Positions 7,934 to 16,213 of a DNA stretch of 35,655 nucleotides are shown piece by piece (position 1 is the first letter of the stretch; each line of letters opens with the position of its first letter). The DNA is from JAJPKE01 sp052143275 (lineage in GTDB: Bacteria > Chloroflexota > Ktedonobacteria > Ktedonobacterales > JADMIN01). The stretch covers positions 1-35,655 of the forward strand of contig JBKQTH010000285.1 of assembly GCA_052143275.1 (NCBI GenBank). The letters run 5' to 3'. The notes below the pieces were generated by a model. It did no database searches. It was given only the letters and a program-made list of their open reading frames with translations, and was not told where the DNA came from. A program made the position numbers and the translations under genes.

Positions 7934-10900
7934 ATGCCCAAACCAGCGCTCTATGCGCTCATCTGGTCGCCGGAGCACGGCCACTATGCCTTGCAGAGCC
8001 ACAGGGAACCTGAGCAGTGCTTCCATCGAGGTGACGAGCCAGCCTTCGCTCGCTGGTTGGAAACGCACACCTCGTTTGCGTTTGTGGGGCAAGCCGGACG
8101 GCTCTCGGTCATCAAAGAAGCGCGGCCTCGCGGGGCCGGCTATTGGTATGCCTATCGCCGGCAGGATCGCCATACTCGCAAGCGCTACCTCGGATCGACG
8201 GCCAGGGTGACGTTTACCCGCTTAGAGCAGGTAGCGACGGGGTTCAACCGCTCTTCATCGCCTCCTCCTCTTGCCCAGATGCCTACGTCACCGTCGTCCG
8301 AGCAGAGGAGGGTGCTGCTTTCAACCAAGCTCACTGCTCCACGTCTGCCGATCTGGCTGGTGGAGCGCTCTCGCTTGCTCAGAGAACTCGATGCGGTGCG
8401 CTGTCACCCATTGACGCTCGTCTCGGCCTCTGCCGGCAGTGGGAAGACAACGCTGCTTTCGGCATGGGCGGCAGCAGCACAGAGCGCGGCGGCAAGCGTG
8501 GGGAGGGCGCAGGGCGCAGGGCACAGGGTCGTCCAAACAGCTTTTGCCTGGCTCTCGCTTGACGCCCTGGACACGGAGCCGACCCGTTTCTGGACCTCGG
8601 TCATGGCAGCAATACGTACCACTCTGCCCCTGATTGGGCAGACCGCTTTCGTCCTCCTGCACTCGCAAGAGGCTCCCCCGCTCTCGACCATCCTGACGGC
8701 CCTGCTCAATGAGCTGGAGCAGGTGGGTACAGACCTCATCCTCATCCTGGATGACTACCATGTCATCTCAGACCAGGCCATCCATGAGAGCATGCTCTTC
8801 TTGCTCGATCATCTGCCTGTGAGTATGCACCTGGTGCTCGCCACGCGTACCGATCCCGAGCTTCCCCTCTCCCGGTTGCGCGTGCGTGGGCAACTGCTCG
8901 AGATCCGCGACCAGGATCTGCGCTTTAGCCGAGCCGAAACCACCAGCTTTCTGTTGCAGGGGATGGGCCTGCCCCTCTCTGAAGAAGAGGTAGCGATCCT
9001 CGAGACGCGGACGGAGGGCTGGGTCGCGGGTCTGCAACTGGCGGCGCTCTCCCTGCGCAAGCGCGAGGATCCCTCCGCGTTTGTCAGGGACTTTGCTGGG
9101 AGTCACCGGTATCTCTTGGATTACGTGCAACAGGACATTCTCGCGCAGTTGCCGGGACCGCTCCAGGACTTTTTGCTGCAGACAGCGATCTTACCCCGCA
9201 TGAACGCGGCCATCTGCCAGGCGGTGACCGCGGGGCCTTCGCTGCGGGCGAGCCAGCAGATGCTCGAAGAGGTGGAGCGAGCCAATCTCTTTGTGGTGTC
9301 GCTGGACTCCAAGCGGCAGTGGTACCGCTATCATGATCTCTTTCGTGAGGCGCTGTACGTGCGTTTGCACGCCAGCCAGCCGGAACTGGTCCCCGTGCTG
9401 CACCAACGTGCCGCCAGCTTTTACGAGGCGGCGGGTGAGTTACGGGAGGCCATTGTTCATGCACTCGCTGCGGCTGACTTCTCCTACGCCGCCCGCCTGC
9501 TGGAGTGCGCAGCTCCCTCCCTCTGGCTGAGCGGTGAGGCACAGACCGTGCTGACCTGGATGGCTGCGCTCCCGGATGCCATCTTGTCCTCCCATTCCCG
9601 CCTTGCCCTGGATGCCTCTCGGTACCTGCTGGAATCCCTGTATATGACGGTCCGAGCCTCGTATGTGAAAACGCTCGCGCTGGTGGAGCAGGTACTAGGA
9701 CGGGTGGAAACGCTGCTGCAGCGTCAGGACACACCGAGCGACAGGAGTGAGGCCGAGGACACCGTGCCTGATCTGCCAGATGCAGAGATGGCCGTGGTGC
9801 AGAGGCGTCTGCGCCTGCTGCGGGCGTTGATCGCCGCCAGAGCGAGGGTCCTGGGCGATGACGCAAAGGGGCTGCGCCACCTGGTGATGGAGAGCGAGGG
9901 TCTCTCCGAGCGGGAAGAGGTGAGTTGGAAGATGATCTGGCTCTTCCTCACCTTCTTGCTTACCGAGACGCTCCGGCGGGAGGGAGCCCTCTTGATCAAG
10001 AGGATGCTGGAGGCCAAGCGCCAGGTACTCGAGGCTGCAGACCACAGGGCCTCGATTCGCGTGAGGCTCTGGCTGGCTTTTGCGTATCTGAGAGCCGGAT
10101 GGTTGCGCCTGGTTGAGCAGGAATGCCTGGAAGGCCTCGCCGTGGTCGAACACATCGGCGAGCAGACAGCTATGACAGGCTACCTGCACTACTTCCTGGC
10201 GGACACCTACTTCGCCTGGAATCGTCTAGAAGAGGCATCTAGCTCCCTACAACAACAGCAGCGCATCGCGCAGAGCTGGCAGCAGTGGGATTTGCTGATC
10301 GTGGGGAATACCACGTTGGCACAGGTCGAGATCGCACGCGGCGACCTGGCCGCGGCGGACCACTTGCTGCACCAGGCGGAAACACTGGTGCAGCAAGAGC
10401 GATTGGCCATCCATGCTTTCTGGGTGGTTGCGGCACGAGTGCGATACTGGCTCGCAGCGGGCGATCTGGATGCGGCAAGTCACTGGGCTGAGCACGTGGT
10501 GTTCTTCCCAGAAACCTGGGATCCTAACCACAAAGGAGCTGTTCTCATGCAGATCCGGGTGTCTCTCGCGCAGCAGCAGTACACCCAGGCACTGCAGGCG
10601 CTCGAACGCTTCAGCGCCTACCTTGATCGGCCAGGAGATATCAAGACCACCATCGAGTTTCTGGCTCTGAAGGTCGTGGCTCTGCACCAGGCAGGCAAGA
10701 GCGAGCAAATCCAGGCCGTCGCAGCTCGTCTGCTCACGCTGACGGAACCCGAGGGTTCCATGCGCGTGTACCTGGATCTCGGTGCACCGATGAAGCAAGT
10801 GCTCTTGACGCTCCTGGCGCCTTTGCGCGAGCAGCCTGAACAGGCGCGCCGTGCTCCCACGCGTTCCCTCTCCTTCGTCGCACACCTGCTCGCTGCTTTC

Positions 10901-11197
10901 GAGCAAGAGGAGCAGCAGGGGCGCGCGTCTCCTCTAGCAGAACCGCTTCCCGAACCTCCGCTGGCCCTTGCAGGGAAGAGTGGCTCAGCCTCACCCGTCC
11001 CAGTCGAGCCACTCACCAGGCGCGAACAGGAAGTCTTGCGCCTGCTGGCCGATGGTGCCTCGAATCAGGAGATCGCCAACGCGCTGGTGATCCAGCTTTC
11101 CACGGTCAAGAAACATGTCAGCAATCTGCTCAGGAAGCTGGGAGCAGCTAGTCGCACCCTGGCGATTGCGCAGGCGCGTGCCGTCTCGCTGCTTTAA
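7934..11197 (+). CDS. LuxR-family ATP-dependent regulator (MalT-type STAND ATPase)
   Basis: This 1087-residue cytoplasmic transcription activator starts at 7934 (MPKPALYALIWSPEHG), with GGGAGGG six bases upstream; the frame opens earlier at 7886. Order of domains: an N-terminal segment of about 110 residues with PRGAGYWYAYRR and RKRYLGSTARVT, probably an input module; a STAND/MalT-like ATPase with Walker A GSGKTT (168-173) and Walker B LILILDDYH (about 268); a long helical-repeat sensor region; and a C-terminal LuxR helix-turn-helix from LTRREQEVLRLLADG (about 1027) to the end. By analogy with MalT it should oligomerise on ATP and inducer binding. The downstream oxidoreductase/dehalogenase genes on the same strand are candidate targets. 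Confidence 0.9.
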   Translation: MPKPALYALIWSPEHGHYALQSHREPEQCFHRGDEPAFARWLETHTSFAFVGQAGRLSVIKEARPRGAGYWYAYRRQDRHTRKRYLGSTARVTFTRLEQVATGFNRSSSPPPLAQMPTSPSSEQRRVLLSTKLTAPRLPIWLVERSRLLRELDAVRCHPLTLVSASAGSGKTTLLSAWAAAAQSAAASVGRAQGAGHRVVQTAFAWLSLDALDTEPTRFWTSVMAAIRTTLPLIGQTAFVLLHSQEAPPLSTILTALLNELEQVGTDLILILDDYHVISDQAIHESMLFLLDHLPVSMHLVLATRTDPELPLSRLRVRGQLLEIRDQDLRFSRAETTSFLLQGMGLPLSEEEVAILETRTEGWVAGLQLAALSLRKREDPSAFVRDFAGSHRYLLDYVQQDILAQLPGPLQDFLLQTAILPRMNAAICQAVTAGPSLRASQQMLEEVERANLFVVSLDSKRQWYRYHDLFREALYVRLHASQPELVPVLHQRAASFYEAAGELREAIVHALAAADFSYAARLLECAAPSLWLSGEAQTVLTWMAALPDAILSSHSRLALDASRYLLESLYMTVRASYVKTLALVEQVLGRVETLLQRQDTPSDRSEAEDTVPDLPDAEMAVVQRRLRLLRALIAARARVLGDDAKGLRHLVMESEGLSEREEVSWKMIWLFLTFLLTETLRREGALLIKRMLEAKRQVLEAADHRASIRVRLWLAFAYLRAGWLRLVEQECLEGLAVVEHIGEQTAMTGYLHYFLADTYFAWNRLEEASSSLQQQQRIAQSWQQWDLLIVGNTTLAQVEIARGDLAAADHLLHQAETLVQQERLAIHAFWVVAARVRYWLAAGDLDAASHWAEHVVFFPETWDPNHKGAVLMQIRVSLAQQQYTQALQALERFSAYLDRPGDIKTTIEFLALKVVALHQAGKSEQIQAVAARLLTLTEPEGSMRVYLDLGAPMKQVLLTLLAPLREQPEQARRAPTRSLSFVAHLLAAFEQEEQQGRASPLAEPLPEPPLALAGKSGSASPVPVEPLTRREQEVLRLLADGASNQEIANALVIQLSTVKKHVSNLLRKLGAASRTLAIAQARAVSLL

Positions 11198-11394
11198 GCC
11201 TGTTTCTCCCAACAGCTTCGCTTTCCTCCTCGCAAAAATACTCCTTCTGGTACACTTTTGACGACTGTCGAAAGGCTCGCGTCCCTGCTATGCTTTCCAC
11301 ACGATCGAAACACCCGGCCGGAACGCAGAAGGAGGGAGATGCACTCCTCTATTCGTGTGCGAGGACACCTTGACCTTTCCTGGCAACAGAGGTA
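11198..11394. other. Intergenic region with imperfect operator-like palindrome
   Basis: An 18-bp imperfect palindrome TTTTGACGACTGTCGAAA lies at 11256-11273. TTGACC at 11370-11375, 17 bases before TAATGC (11393-11398), is a weak promoter candidate for the nitroreductase-like gene. If it is used, the ATG at 11428 would be preferred over 11395. Confidence 0.3.
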
Positions 11395-11844
11395 ATGCGA
11401 GCCAATGATCAAGAAAGAATAGAGAGCATGAAGACTGTAGCTCCATTAACGACCCTGTTGCGGGCAGGCTTCAAGCTTGTAGGACTTGGGAACTACCCCA
11501 TGTACCTGCTCACGGTGCGTGGGCGCAAAAGCGGGCAGTCGCGCACTGTCTCGATAGCGATCATTGAGCGGAATGGGAAGCGCTATCTGGGCGCCCCGTT
11601 TGGAGTAGTGGCTTGGGTGCGCAATCTGCGGGCAGCGGGAGAAGCCATCCTCACACGTGGGCGTCGTTCTGAAACGGTCACCGCAAGAGAACTGCCTCAA
11701 GACGAGGCTGCCCTCGTTTTGCGACAAGAAATCAAGGGCGGCAACCCCTTTGCTCACTACTATCAGGTCACCGCAGAATCTTCACTTGAGGATTTTGAGC
11801 GTACGGTGGTCAGCTATCCGCTGTTTATGTTGGAAAGCAAATAG
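11395..11844 (+). CDS. Deazaflavin (F420)-dependent nitroreductase family protein, Ddn-like
   Basis: This 149-residue protein (138 if it starts at 11428) contains LTVRGRKSGQSRTVSIAI, the characteristic strand and cofactor-phosphate loop of the Ddn/FDOR split-barrel family, followed by GKRYLGAPFGVVAWVRNLRA and a C-terminal helix ending YPLFMLESK. Characterised relatives bind F420 and reduce nitro-compounds or quinones in the cytoplasm. Length and motif order match the family. The two possible starts are not resolved, as each has only a weak AGAG-type ribosome site. It heads a plus-strand series that includes a FAD oxidoreductase and a haloalkane dehalogenase. An LLM-class enzyme at the window end may also use F420. 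Confidence 0.82.
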   Translation: MRANDQERIESMKTVAPLTTLLRAGFKLVGLGNYPMYLLTVRGRKSGQSRTVSIAIIERNGKRYLGAPFGVVAWVRNLRAAGEAILTRGRRSETVTARELPQDEAALVLRQEIKGGNPFAHYYQVTAESSLEDFERTVVSYPLFMLESK

Positions 11845-11855
11845 CGCAATACGTA

Positions 11856-11874
11856 TCTAGAAGAAATTTCTAGA
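11856..11874. promoter_or_regulatory. Perfect 7-bp inverted repeat after the nitroreductase gene
   Basis: TCTAGAA (11856-11862) and TTCTAGA (11868-11874) flank five bases and include the palindrome AGAAATTTCT. It begins 12 bases after the Ddn-like stop and precedes the 60-residue gene, so it may be an operator for the downstream genes or a weak terminator. Confidence 0.4.
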
Positions 11875-11949
11875 GAATGTTGAGACATTGTCAGAAATGG
11901 AGAACCGATCTTGACCGATCAGTTGTCCCGGGTGACAAAGGAGTACGCG

Positions 11950-12132
11950 ATGGATTGTGAACAGAGTCTCGATCCAGAACGGCGAACAGCATTGGCCGCT
12001 ATGCCTTCAGTTGGCGATCTCACCGCTGATATCGCCAATGTTTGCGCAGCCATAGGAGAGATGTTAGCTGCCTCCCAGCTGGCTCCAAAGGATCGTCGTC
12101 GAAAGAGAATGAGAAATGTTGACACTCAATAA
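11950..12132 (+). CDS. Small hypothetical protein, 60 residues
   Basis: The open frame extends back to a TTG at 11911, but the ATG at 11950 has AAAGGAG seven bases upstream and is chosen. The product starts MDCEQSLDPERRTALAAMPS and ends APKDRRRKRMRNVDTQ; it is soluble, acidic at the N-terminus and strongly basic at the C-terminus, with a helical middle. I do not recognise a family. It ends 37 bases before the oxidoreductase start and shares its strand, so the two may be co-transcribed. The good ribosome site argues that it is real. No function is proposed. Confidence 0.55.
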   Translation: MDCEQSLDPERRTALAAMPSVGDLTADIANVCAAIGEMLAASQLAPKDRRRKRMRNVDTQ

Positions 12133-12134
12133 TC

Positions 12135-12150
12135 GTAGAGGTACCTCTAC
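12135..12150. promoter_or_regulatory. Perfect 16-bp palindrome, candidate operator
   Basis: GTAGAGGTACCTCTAC is an exact 16-bp palindrome immediately after the stop of the 60-residue gene and 20 bases before the oxidoreductase ATG. Gapless palindromes of this size are typical of dimeric repressor sites. It could also form a small hairpin in the mRNA close to the ribosome binding site. Confidence 0.5.
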
Positions 12151-12169
12151 AGATGGAAGGAGGACGGTC

Positions 12170-13417
12170 ATGACACAGCCGTCCACACGCATTCTAGTTC
12201 TTGGCGCGGGGATTGCGGGCTTGCTCTTTACCCTGCGCCTGGCAGGCAAAGTGGCTCGCAAGTCGGTCCAGATCACGCTGGTCGATGAAGCGAACACCTT
12301 CACCCTACGCCCCAGGCTCCATGAGTTTGCCACCAATCAGCGCATCTTTAGTCGCCCGTTTATAGAGATCCTGCGCAAAACGCAGGTCCAGTTTCTTCAA
12401 GGACGCGTCACCAGCCTTGATCCGAGCCAGCACCGCGTCACCGTCCAGGATCAGCAGCAGCAGTATGAGCTGGGGTACGACTACCTGATCTATGCGCTGG
12501 GGAGTCTGACAGACCGCCAAAACGTACCTGGGGTGGAGCAATATGCCTACAGCCTCTCGGCAAGAGGTCCGTTCTCAGCCTCAGCCTTGCGCGAAAGGCT
12601 CCCCGAAATCGGGGCAAAAGGCGGCCAGGTGGTGGTCTGTGGCGGAGGAGCCACCGGCATCGAAACCGCGGCGCAGGTGGCAAGCGTCTATCCGCAGATC
12701 AAGGTCAGCCTGGTGGCGCGGGGGGCGCTCGCTCGCTCCTGGGACAAGAGCGTGGCCGGCATTTTCCGGCGGAGACTGGTGAGCCTGGGCGTCGAGATCG
12801 TCGATCAGAGCGAGGTGAGTGCCGTGCGCGCGCAAAGCGTGGTCCTGGAAGGGGGGCGCGAACTCCCCTGCGACCTGTGCATCTGGACGACGGGCTTTGT
12901 GGTACAGCCTTTGGCAAGAGAAGCTGGACTGGCTGTTAATGAGCGCGACCAGGTCCTCGTCGATCCCTTTCTGCATTCGGTCTCTCACCCCCAGATCTAC
13001 GCGATTGGCGACGCAGCCTTGCCCGTCGAGGACCCGGGAGTATCGCACGTGCGTATGAGCGCCTTCACTGCATCGATCATGGGCGCTCACGGGGCTGATT
13101 GTTTGAATGCCGAACTGGCAGGCAAGAGGCCCAAACCGCTTAGCTTCGCCTACGTGGCCCAGGCTGTTGCTCTGGGGCAAAACCACGCGATATTCTTCCC
13201 ACTTTCTCCTGACGATAAGCCCAGGCCGCCCTACATCACGGGCCGGTTGGGTGCTCTCATGCGCGAGGCGTTCGTGGGCTTTGTCGTAACAGCCACGCTG
13301 GCGCAGCAGCGCTTTCCAGGCATGTTTGCGTGGCTGGGGAAGGGACGCTATGAGCAACAGCTTCAAAAGCGAGTCCTTGAAGAGCACCCTTCACAACAAG
13401 TGCATCATCTCTCCTGA
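12170..13417 (+). CDS. NAD(P)/FAD-dependent oxidoreductase, NADH dehydrogenase-2-like
   Basis: This 415-residue flavoprotein has an N-terminal FAD-binding GxGxxG (LGAGIAGL, residues 11-18), a second dinucleotide fold for NAD(P)H (VVVCGGGATGIETAA, 154-168) and the C-terminal FAD contact IYAIGDAALP (278-287). This is the pyridine nucleotide-disulfide oxidoreductase fold without redox-active Cys, as in type II NADH dehydrogenases and related single-subunit quinone reductases. The start at 12170 has GGAGG seven bases upstream; the frame opens at 12116. Oxidoreductases of this kind often neighbour ECF41 (SigJ) sigma genes, and a sigma gene remnant of that type lies downstream at 14533. Confidence 0.88.
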   Translation: MTQPSTRILVLGAGIAGLLFTLRLAGKVARKSVQITLVDEANTFTLRPRLHEFATNQRIFSRPFIEILRKTQVQFLQGRVTSLDPSQHRVTVQDQQQQYELGYDYLIYALGSLTDRQNVPGVEQYAYSLSARGPFSASALRERLPEIGAKGGQVVVCGGGATGIETAAQVASVYPQIKVSLVARGALARSWDKSVAGIFRRRLVSLGVEIVDQSEVSAVRAQSVVLEGGRELPCDLCIWTTGFVVQPLAREAGLAVNERDQVLVDPFLHSVSHPQIYAIGDAALPVEDPGVSHVRMSAFTASIMGAHGADCLNAELAGKRPKPLSFAYVAQAVALGQNHAIFFPLSPDDKPRPPYITGRLGALMREAFVGFVVTATLAQQRFPGMFAWLGKGRYEQQLQKRVLEEHPSQQVHHLS

Positions 13418-13516
13418 AGGAGGAGAGAACTGCTCATTCCATTGAGGGTGCCAGGGAAGCAAATCGCGCCCTTCACCTGCTTTGGAATAGTTTCTATGAA
13501 TATGCAGGTGTAGTTA

Positions 13517-13528
13517 CTACTTTAGTAG
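13517..13528. promoter_or_regulatory. CTACT-TT-AGTAG operator-like repeat
   Basis: CTACT (13517-13521) and AGTAG (13524-13528) flank TT, about 22 bases upstream of the haloalkane dehalogenase start. The core TACT..AGTA resembles sites used by HxlR/MarR-type repressors of redox genes. No such regulator gene is seen in the window, so the match is suggestive only. Confidence 0.35.
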
Positions 13529-13550
13529 GACAAAAGGAAGAGAGAACAAT

Positions 13551-14429
13551 ATGATTAGCGCAACCTTTTCCTATCAAAAAAAGCGTCAACAGGTTTTGGG
13601 ACGAGAGATGGCCTATGTAGAAGTAGGAAGTGGCGACCCGGTGGTGTTTCTGCATGGCAATCCCACCTCATCTTACCTCTGGCGCAACATTCTTCCGCGT
13701 GTCGAGGCACTTGGCCGTTGTATCGCGCCGGATCTCATCGGCATGGGTGATTCGGAGAAGCTGCCGGACAGCGGCCCCACCTCCTACACCTTCGTTGAGC
13801 ACCAGCGCTACCTGGATGCACTCCTTGACCAGCTCGGCGTCAAGGAGTGCGTCATCCTGGTAGTGCATGATTGGGGATCGGCCCTGGGCTTTGACTGGGC
13901 GTATCGTCACCAGGACGCGGTGCGCGGCATCGCCTATATGGAAGCACTCGTCAAACCACGCTCGTGGAGTGAGATACCCTCACCTTTCCGTGAGTACCTC
14001 CAGGCGGTGCGATCTCCCGCAGGGGAGCAGATGGTTCTGGAACAAAATTTCTTCGTCGAGCGCATTCTTCCTGGTGGTATGCTGCGCAGTTTGACCGAGG
14101 GAGAGATGGCCCACTATCGCCGCCCCTTTGCTGAGGCGGGCGAGGCGCGTCGTCCTACGCTGACCTGGCCTCGTCAGGCTCCGTTTGATGGCGAGCCAGC
14201 CGATGTGACGGAGATCATCACGGCCTACGGAGCCTGGCTTTCCCAAAGCCCCATTCCCAAATTCTACATTCAGGGCGATCCAGGCTCGATGCCGCCGAGC
14301 TCACGAGAGTTTTGTAGCACTTGGCCAGCTCAAAGCGAAATAACCGTGCGAGGGCTCCATTTTCTCCAGGAGGACTCTCCTGATGAGATTGGTACCGCCC
14401 TCGCTACCTGGCTCAAAACGCTGAAATAG
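13551..14429 (+). CDS. Haloalkane dehalogenase (alpha/beta hydrolase)
   Basis: This 292-residue cytoplasmic hydrolase replaces halide with hydroxyl on haloalkanes. The HLD-II (DhaA/LinB-like) set is complete: HGNPTSSYLWRN with halide-binding Asn37, nucleophile Asp107 and halide-binding Trp108 in VVHDWGSALGF, acid Glu131 in YMEALVKP, and base His270 in GLHFLQEDSPDEIG near the C-terminus. Length matches the family. AAGGAAGAG lies about ten bases upstream of the ATG. A 14-bp perfect hairpin follows the stop. It sits between an oxidoreductase and a truncated sigma gene, all on one strand, so a stress- or xenobiotic-responsive locus is plausible. Actual halogenated substrates cannot be predicted. 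Confidence 0.9.
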   Translation: MISATFSYQKKRQQVLGREMAYVEVGSGDPVVFLHGNPTSSYLWRNILPRVEALGRCIAPDLIGMGDSEKLPDSGPTSYTFVEHQRYLDALLDQLGVKECVILVVHDWGSALGFDWAYRHQDAVRGIAYMEALVKPRSWSEIPSPFREYLQAVRSPAGEQMVLEQNFFVERILPGGMLRSLTEGEMAHYRRPFAEAGEARRPTLTWPRQAPFDGEPADVTEIITAYGAWLSQSPIPKFYIQGDPGSMPPSSREFCSTWPAQSEITVRGLHFLQEDSPDEIGTALATWLKTLK

Positions 14430-14440
14430 TTCCCATGCTT

Positions 14441-14478
14441 GTTCGATGCTCTCTGGAGAGACTCAGAGAGCATCGAAC
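14441..14478 (+). terminator. 14-bp perfect stem-loop after the dehalogenase gene
   Basis: GTTCGATGCTCTCT (14441-14454) pairs exactly with AGAGAGCATCGAAC (14465-14478) around a 10-nt loop. It starts 12 bases after the dehalogenase stop and precedes the sigma-factor remnant. No T-run follows, so termination may be partial or factor-assisted. Confidence 0.55.
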
Positions 14479-14532
14479 ACTCGACAAAGGGACACCATCT
14501 GTTCTCATGAATCGACTTGAGGAGGAAACCGA

Positions 14533-14612
14533 GTGGAAGCGTTTGAAACCTATCGTCCCTACCTCTTTTCCATCGCCTACCGCATGCTTGGCAGTGCGAT
14601 GGATGCTGAGTA
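14533..14612 (+). pseudogene. ECF41/SigJ-type sigma factor, 5' end truncated by IS630
   Basis: A GTG at 14533 with GAGGAGG upstream opens VEAFETYRPYLFSIAYRMLGSAMDAE, which is the N-terminus of region 2 in SigJ/ECF41 sigma factors (usual continuation is about DIVQETFLRW). From about 14606-14612 the sequence instead enters the IS630 element and soon stops (TGA at 14665). The rest of the sigma gene is not found on the far side of the element, so a deletion accompanied or followed the insertion. ECF41 sigma genes are typically paired with oxidoreductases or similar enzymes, consistent with the genes upstream. No function is expected to remain. Confidence 0.8.
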
Positions 14613-15830
14613 CAGCACAGCATTGAAAGAGGCTGGCAATCAAGCTGCTGGAACGCGAACAGCCTGAGCTTCGCACTTGGCCATGACTTTGGCAGCAGAC
14701 TTGGTCGACCAATTGAATGGATGCGCCAGAGCATTCCAATCGGAAACATATGCCATGAGCCGCTCAGCCAGGTGATCCAAGGAAGCGAAGCCACTGATGC
14801 GCAGCCGCTTGCGTTGGAGAATGCTAAAGCATTGCTCCACCTGGTTCATCCAGGAACAATGCACGGGCACAAAGTGGCACACGAAGCGGGGATGAGTCGT
14901 TAACCAAGCTTGAACGTGCTTTCCTTATTTCATCTTCAGGTTGTCGATCACTAGATATACGCGTGTCTTGGCGACAGGAAGCTCCTGTTCCAACTGGGAG
15001 AGGAACGCGATGAACTCGATTTGCCATTTGCGCATCTCGGTGCGAGCGTAGACTTTGCCGTTCCAGGTATCAAACGCAGCAAACAAGTGCAAGGCTCCTG
15101 CTCGTTTGTACTCGTGCTCTAAACGAATTGGAGAGCCCGGTCGAGTGGGCAGTGTGCGAGCGAGACGAGGACGTGGTTGGAGGTTGGTCTTCTCATCCAC
15201 GCACAGCACCATCTCCTCCTTGGTCAATGGACGAGTGTACAACTCGACCAGGGTATGGACCAAATAGGCAAAGTTGCCATCGCGGGGCACTTTAGCGGGG
15301 AGCCAGAGATGGTATCGCCACGGTTTGAGCTTATGAGAACGCAAGATCCGCCCAACGGTCTCAGGAGAAATGGTCTCGACGATGCCATCGGCTTTCAACT
15401 TATGGGCAAGTTCAGGACAATCCCATTGAGAGAGCGAGCGACCCAGCCGGTCGGGTCTCTCACAGGCAAGCTTTACGATGTAGAGAGCAACTTCCGGTGA
15501 GAAAACGGGAGTGCGGCCTGGTCGGGACTTCTCGTCCAGCCCTACCACTCGATGATTGTGGAACCGCTTGGCCCATTTGCGCAGGTTGCGCTCGGTCAAA
15601 CCAACCCATTTGGCTGTCTGAGCATAGCTGTGGCCTTGCTCTAACAGTAACATTGACCGAGCGCGTTTGGCTCGACCAAGTGGCGTTTTCTGACGCTGCA
15701 ACCACCCTTGCAGAGTAGTGCGTGTTTGCTGGCTCATCTGGATCATCAGTACTGCATGGCGACCTCGCATGTTCACTTCCTCAGGAAGACTGGAAAACTT
15801 GTTCTCTTTTAGAGAGAACAACGCAAGGAC
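14606..15830 (-). mobile_element. IS630-family insertion sequence (far end not located)
   Basis: The element contains the transposase at 14640-15770. The near border lies at 14606-14612, where the sigma reading frame is broken; a TA, the usual IS630 target, is at 14611-14612. The same border sequence recurs alone at about 7515-7540. I could not find an inverted copy beyond 15770, so the distal end is approximate and may be deleted. A 7-bp hairpin GTTCTCT/AGAGAAC at 15801-15819 lies in the transposase leader. Confidence 0.6.
14640..15770 (-). pseudogene. IS630-family transposase with internal nonsense codon
   Basis: The start at 15770 (MRGRHAVLMIQMSQQTRTTL) has GAGGAAG a few bases upstream. 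An N-terminal helix-turn-helix (AKRARSMLLLEQGHSYAQTA, then WVGLTERNLRKWAKRF) is followed by the IS630 DDE domain: first Asp in VLCVDEKTN, second in YLVIDN, and Glu in CSWMNQVEQCFS. The frame is interrupted by a single in-frame TAA at 14925-14927, just after VIDNLKMK, and then continues without shift to 14640. The last catalytic residue lies beyond the stop, so the protein should be inactive unless the codon is read through. A frame-open extension upstream of 15770 is rejected for lack of a ribosome site. Confidence 0.85.
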
Positions 15831-16213
15831 TATTCTGTCGGCATGCCTCTGGGTGCAGAAGAGCAGGGTGCTCCTGCTGTGGTCGAGTAAGCGCTCCGCA
15901 CACTGCTTTCCCGGCACCGAGCCCGATCTCGTCCAGGGAGAGGAAGAGGACCCCGCATTGCGGTGGGTCCCCTTCCTCTCCCTGACCCTCTCCATTCCTC
16001 CGCGCTCATATAATGAGGCATCGCGTTCCAGGGGGACGATGAGATTGACCTCCGCGCAGCGGCTCCGACCGCGTGCCCTAGAATAATCCTCGTTCCCTTT
16101 GGGCGTGGCGAAGTCTGAACCGTATCAGGTGGCAACAACCACGCATCATGAGCGCAGACACACTGCCCCGCCGGAACCGCATCGTCCAACCTGCTTCACC
16201 AGGAGGAAACCGT
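15820..16213. other. Spacer between IS630 and IS110, holding a long hairpin
   Basis: No gene is seen. The main structure is the 51-base hairpin at 15934-15984. The part nearest the IS110 transposase start (about 16030-16213) could include the element end and bridge-RNA region expected upstream of IS110 transposases, but I cannot delimit it. Confidence 0.4.
15934..15984. repeat. Near-perfect 20-bp inverted repeat
   Basis: The arms are CAGGGAGAGGAAGAGGACCC (15934-15953) and GGGTCCCCTTCCTCTCCCTG (15965-15984). They pair at 19 of 20 positions around an 11-base centre that can itself pair CGC with GCG. It is the strongest hairpin in this part of the window and lies between two transposons. Confidence 0.7.

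Noticed and set aside
9084..9866. 260-codon minus-strand open frame inside the LuxR gene
   Set aside because: Antisense of the regulator; Arg/Pro/Ala-rich with no family resemblance.
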